A stretch of DNA of 46,802 nt from Hyphomicrobiaceae bacterium. GTDB lineage: Bacteria; Pseudomonadota; Alphaproteobacteria; Rhizobiales; Hyphomicrobiaceae. Location: the NCBI GenBank assembly GCA_021730785.1, contig JAKFWF010000070.1, positions 1 through 46,802 of the forward strand, in the 5' to 3' direction. The translations under genes and the position numbers were made by a program. This document shows positions 45,301-46,802 of the stretch, in pieces (the first letter of the stretch is position 1; the number at the start of each line of letters is the position of its first letter). The notes under the pieces were generated by a model. That model did no database searches, was not told the DNA's origin, and saw only the letters and a list, made by a program, of their open reading frames with translations.

Positions 45301-46802
45301 TGACGCCGGTGACGGTGACGGCGAGCGTCGCGGTGGCAGAGCCGCCGTTGTCGTCATAGATGGCGTAGGTGACGGTGGTGGTGCGGGTCTCGCCGGGGGC
45401 GAGGTCCTCGAAGGCGGTGCCTTGGGTGAAGACGTAGCTGCCGTCGCCCTGCACGACGAAGGTGCCGCCGGCCGAACCAGCGACCGGGGTTGCGAGGCCG
45501 ACGCCGTCGACGGGCACGCCGGTGCCGGTGATGACGCCGCCGACGCGGATCGGATCGCTGTCGGGTGCACCGTCGCGGTCGATGCCGCGGCCGTTGTCGG
45601 CGACCACGGAGCCGCTGAGGGCATCGTTCTCGTCGACCGTGGCGACATCGTTCTGGGCGACCGGGGCTGGGTTACCAATGGTGAAGGTGACGAAGGTGGT
45701 GACGGTGGCGCCGGTTGGATCGGTGGCGGTGACGGGGACGCGGTAGGTGCCGGCGGGATCGGTGCCGGTGTGGCCCTGGCTGGCGTCACGGGTCGGCGTG
45801 CCGGCAAACGTGCCGGTGGCCGGATCGAAGGTGATGCCGGGCGGCAGGGCGGCCGGGTCGACCGTGAGGGCGGGTGCGCCCTGGCTGGTGTCGACATCGC
45901 CGAAGAAGGTGGCGATCGCGACGGGTGTGATCGGCGCGCCATCCTGGGCAGCGATGCCGGGGATGAGGGCTGTGGTCGCCGGATCGGCGGGCAGGCCGGT
46001 TGCCGGGTCGACCGGCGGCAGGCCGGTTGCCGGATCGATCAGGGTCGGGGCGTCGTTGACGCCGGTGACGGTGACGGCGAGGGTCGCGGTGGCGGAGCCG
46101 CCGTTGTCGTCATAGATCACGTAGGTGACGGTGGTGGTGCGGGTCTCGCCGGGGGCGAGGTCCTCGAAGGCGGTGCCTTGGGTGAAGGCGTAGCTGCCGT
46201 CGCCCTGCACGACGAAGGTGCCGCCGGCCGAACCAGCGACCGGGGTCGCGAGGCCGACGCCGTCGACGGGCACGCCGGTGCCGGTGATGACGCCGCCGAC
46301 GCGGATCGGATCGCTGTCGGGTGCACCGTCGCGGTCGATGCCGCGGCCGTTGTCGGCGACCACGGAGCCCGACAGCGGAGCGTTCTCGGCGACCGTGGCG
46401 GCGTCGTTCTGGGCGACCGGCGGCGGGTTACCAATGGTGAAGGTGACGAAGGTGGTGACGGTGGCGCCGGTCGGGTCGGTGGCGGTGACGGGGACGCGGT
46501 AGGTGCCGGCGGGATCGGTACCGGTGTGGCCCTGGCTGGCATCACGGGTCGGGGTGCCGGCGAAGGTGCCGGTCGCTGGATCAAACGTGATGCCGGGCGG
46601 CAGGGCGGCCGGGTCGACCGTGAGGGCGGGTGGGCCCTGGCTGGTGTCGACATCGCCGAAGAAGGTGGCGATGGCGACGGGGGTGATCGGCGCGCCATCC
46701 TGGGCGGTGATGCCGGGGATGAGGGCTGTGGTCGCCGGATCGGCGGGCAGGCCGGTTGCGGGGTCGACCGGCGGCAGGCCGGTTGCCGGATCGATCAGGG
46801 TC
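42380..46802 (-). CDS. Giant surface-type protein with VCBS/cadherin-like and He_PIG repeats (3' part, 5' end outside window)
   Basis: The frame is open from the window edge to the stop at 42380, giving 1473 visible residues. The visible order is: half a unit (He_PIG-like Ig domain), then four full units of 252 aa, each with a VCBS/cadherin-like domain (PVAQNDVATVDENDALSGS, then YVIYDDNGGSATATLAVTVTG), a DPATG linker and a putative Ig domain (PALTVDPAALPPGITFDPATGTF). A last cadherin-like domain has different sequence (VDDTARSDRGRAITIAVLANDHD). The C-terminal 248 residues include a CADG-like segment (LPKWLGFASDRMLMGERPANEE) and end GLAEALGGYH. Such proteins are usually secreted adhesins, often by type I systems; the secretion signal and partner genes are not seen here. 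Ca2+ binding by the repeats is likely. Confidence 0.92.
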   Translation of the reverse strand, partial: TLIDPATGLPPVDPATGLPADPATTALIPGITAQDGAPITPVAIATFFGDVDTSQGPPALTVDPAALPPGITFDPATGTFAGTPTRDASQGHTGTDPAGTYRVPVTATDPTGATVTTFVTFTIGNPPPVAQNDAATVAENAPLSGSVVADNGRGIDRDGAPDSDPIRVGGVITGTGVPVDGVGLATPVAGSAGGTFVVQGDGSYAFTQGTAFEDLAPGETRTTTVTYVIYDDNGGSATATLAVTVTGVNDAPTLIDPATGLPPVDPATGLPADPATTALIPGIAAQDGAPITPVAIATFFGDVDTSQGAPALTVDPAALPPGITFDPATGTFAGTPTRDASQGHTGTDPAGTYRVPVTATDPTGATVTTFVTFTIGNPAPVAQNDVATVDENDALSGSVVADNGRGIDRDGAPDSDPIRVGGVITGTGVPVDGVGLATPVAGSAGGTFVVQGDGSYVFTQGTAFEDLAPGETRTTTVTYAIYDDNGGSATATLAVTVTGVNDAPTLIDPATGLPPVDPATGLPADPATTALIPGIAAQDGAPITPVAIATFFGDVDTSQGAPALTVDPAALPPGITFDPATGTFAGTPTRDASQGHTGTDPAGTYRVPVTATDPTGATVTTFVTFTIGNPAPVAQNDVATVDENDALSGSVVADNGRGIDRDGAPDSDPIRVGGVITGTGVPVDGVGLATPVAGSAGGIFIVQGDGSYVFTQGTAFEDLAPGETRTTTVTYVIYDDNGGSATATLAVTVTGVNDAPTLIDPATGLPPVDTATGLPADPATTALIPGITAQDGAPITPVAIATFFGDVDTSQGPPALSVDPAALPPGITFDPATGTFAGTPTRDASQGHTGTDPAGTYRVPVTATDPTGATVTTFVTFTIGNPAPVAQNDVATVDENDALSGSVVADNGRGIDRDGAPDSDPIRVGGVITGTGVPVDGVGLATPVAGSAGGTFVVQGDGSYAFTQGTAFEDLAPGETRTTTVTYVIYDDNGGSATATLAVTVTGVNDAPTLIDPATGLPPVDPATGLPADPATTALIPGITAQDGAPITPVTVGAFFGDVDTSQGPPALTVDPAALPPGITFDPATGTFAGTPTRDASQGHTGTDPAGTYRVPVTATDPTGATVTTFVTFTIGNPAPVAVDDTARSDRGRAITIAVLANDHDGTGDTDPLRVINAQATNGSVQINADGTLQYRPRLGFVGEDVIVYRISDGNGGFAEARVVVTVTPNPIALLYNRFGSETPVQPIATVSGDPVAVDPIVVGTVNGIRGLGSIAANVNATSIGSSANAGLGQGLIGETRFGFESGSRLSSLDLSSSIRGLDSFDVHGLSNFSLKLNSADRATTAVIETFVRNQTLIVVLAAEGAQSEAGTIEWKVTRADGRPLPKWLGFASDRMLMGERPANEEAIDLRVVGIRPDGSLVTNEVRIQAVTGEIQPLKIGKSGLLLHQPFVDQIRAEGHLNAKQLAGLAEALGGYH
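43401..46802 (-). repeat. Tandem 756-bp coding repeats, 4.5 copies
   Basis: The anchor GGGTTACCAATGGTGAAGG recurs at 43401, 44157, 44913, 45669 and 46425, each exactly 756 bp apart (252 codons). Units are 43401-44156, 44157-44912, 44913-45668, 45669-46424, and a partial unit of exactly 378 bp to the window edge. Differences between units are few and scattered. The near identity implies recent duplication or ongoing gene conversion, and copy number may be uncertain in a short-read assembly. Confidence 0.97.

Noticed and set aside
43479-46502. Series of plus-strand open frames of 94 and 122 codons repeating every 756 bp
   Set aside because: They are antisense shadows of the repeat protein. Their spacing simply copies the 756-bp period, they lack ribosome sites, and the products are low-complexity V/G/P strings.
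43401-46802. Repeats as a CRISPR or satellite
   Set aside because: The period is exactly 252 codons with an uninterrupted reading frame and conserved protein domains.

Overview
The window is GC-rich chromosomal DNA with dense, mostly short-spaced genes on both strands. It has no rRNA or tRNA gene, no insertion sequence and no CRISPR array that I can see. The gene content points to an alphaproteobacterium, probably of the Rhizobiales/Rhodospirillales type: a comF / grxC / nitrilase / DUF1178 block, subunits of heterotetrameric sarcosine oxidase, a small single-domain cold-shock protein, a stand-alone GltX and an AsnC-type regulator. The species cannot be named from sequence reading alone.

Layout. 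1-112 is an array of a 7-bp unit. 163-8620 holds a carnitine/3-hydroxyacyl-CoA dehydrogenase-like gene, a TetR-adaptor-RND efflux operon with 1-4-base overlaps and a palindromic operator, an SDR gene and a secreted protein. 8858-11994 holds cspA (with a leader that can fold over its ribosome binding site), gltX and a divergent arsenite methyltransferase. 12349-16870 is a metabolic and regulatory patchwork: FAA hydrolase, PaaI thioesterase, MAPEG protein, Lrp/AsnC regulator, DUF442 phosphatase and a coiled-coil lipoprotein. 17029-20907 is soxD-soxA-soxG without soxB. 21118-25254 encodes a solute-binding-like protein without a signal peptide and a four-gene catabolic operon (crotonase, 3-hydroxyisobutyrate dehydrogenase-like, HAD dehalogenase, HCCA isomerase-like). 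25376-27921 is the conserved nit/DUF1178/grxC/comF block. 28230-32036 is a large soluble hybrid histidine kinase with three GAF-like domains, two receivers and an HPt domain. 32120-38876 contains an NDUFAF5/BioC-like methyltransferase, mutT, a CAP lipoprotein, a CitE-like lyase, an MBL hydrolase, leuC and carA. 38892-42229 has a D,D-carboxypeptidase, a nucleotide-carrier-like transporter and an FkbM methyltransferase.

The right end (42380-46802, leaving the window) is the 3' part of a giant surface-type protein gene. It contains four complete, nearly identical 756-bp units plus exactly half of a fifth. Each unit encodes a VCBS/cadherin-like domain, a DPATG-rich linker and a putative Ig (He_PIG) domain.

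Most notable items: the 756-bp repeat protein; the cspA leader helix that covers its Shine-Dalgarno sequence; the kinase with internally duplicated sensor domains placed between comF and the methyltransferase gene; the crotonase lacking both catalytic glutamates; sox genes without soxB next to an inverted-repeat element; and a family of hairpin repeats found at three places between convergent genes.
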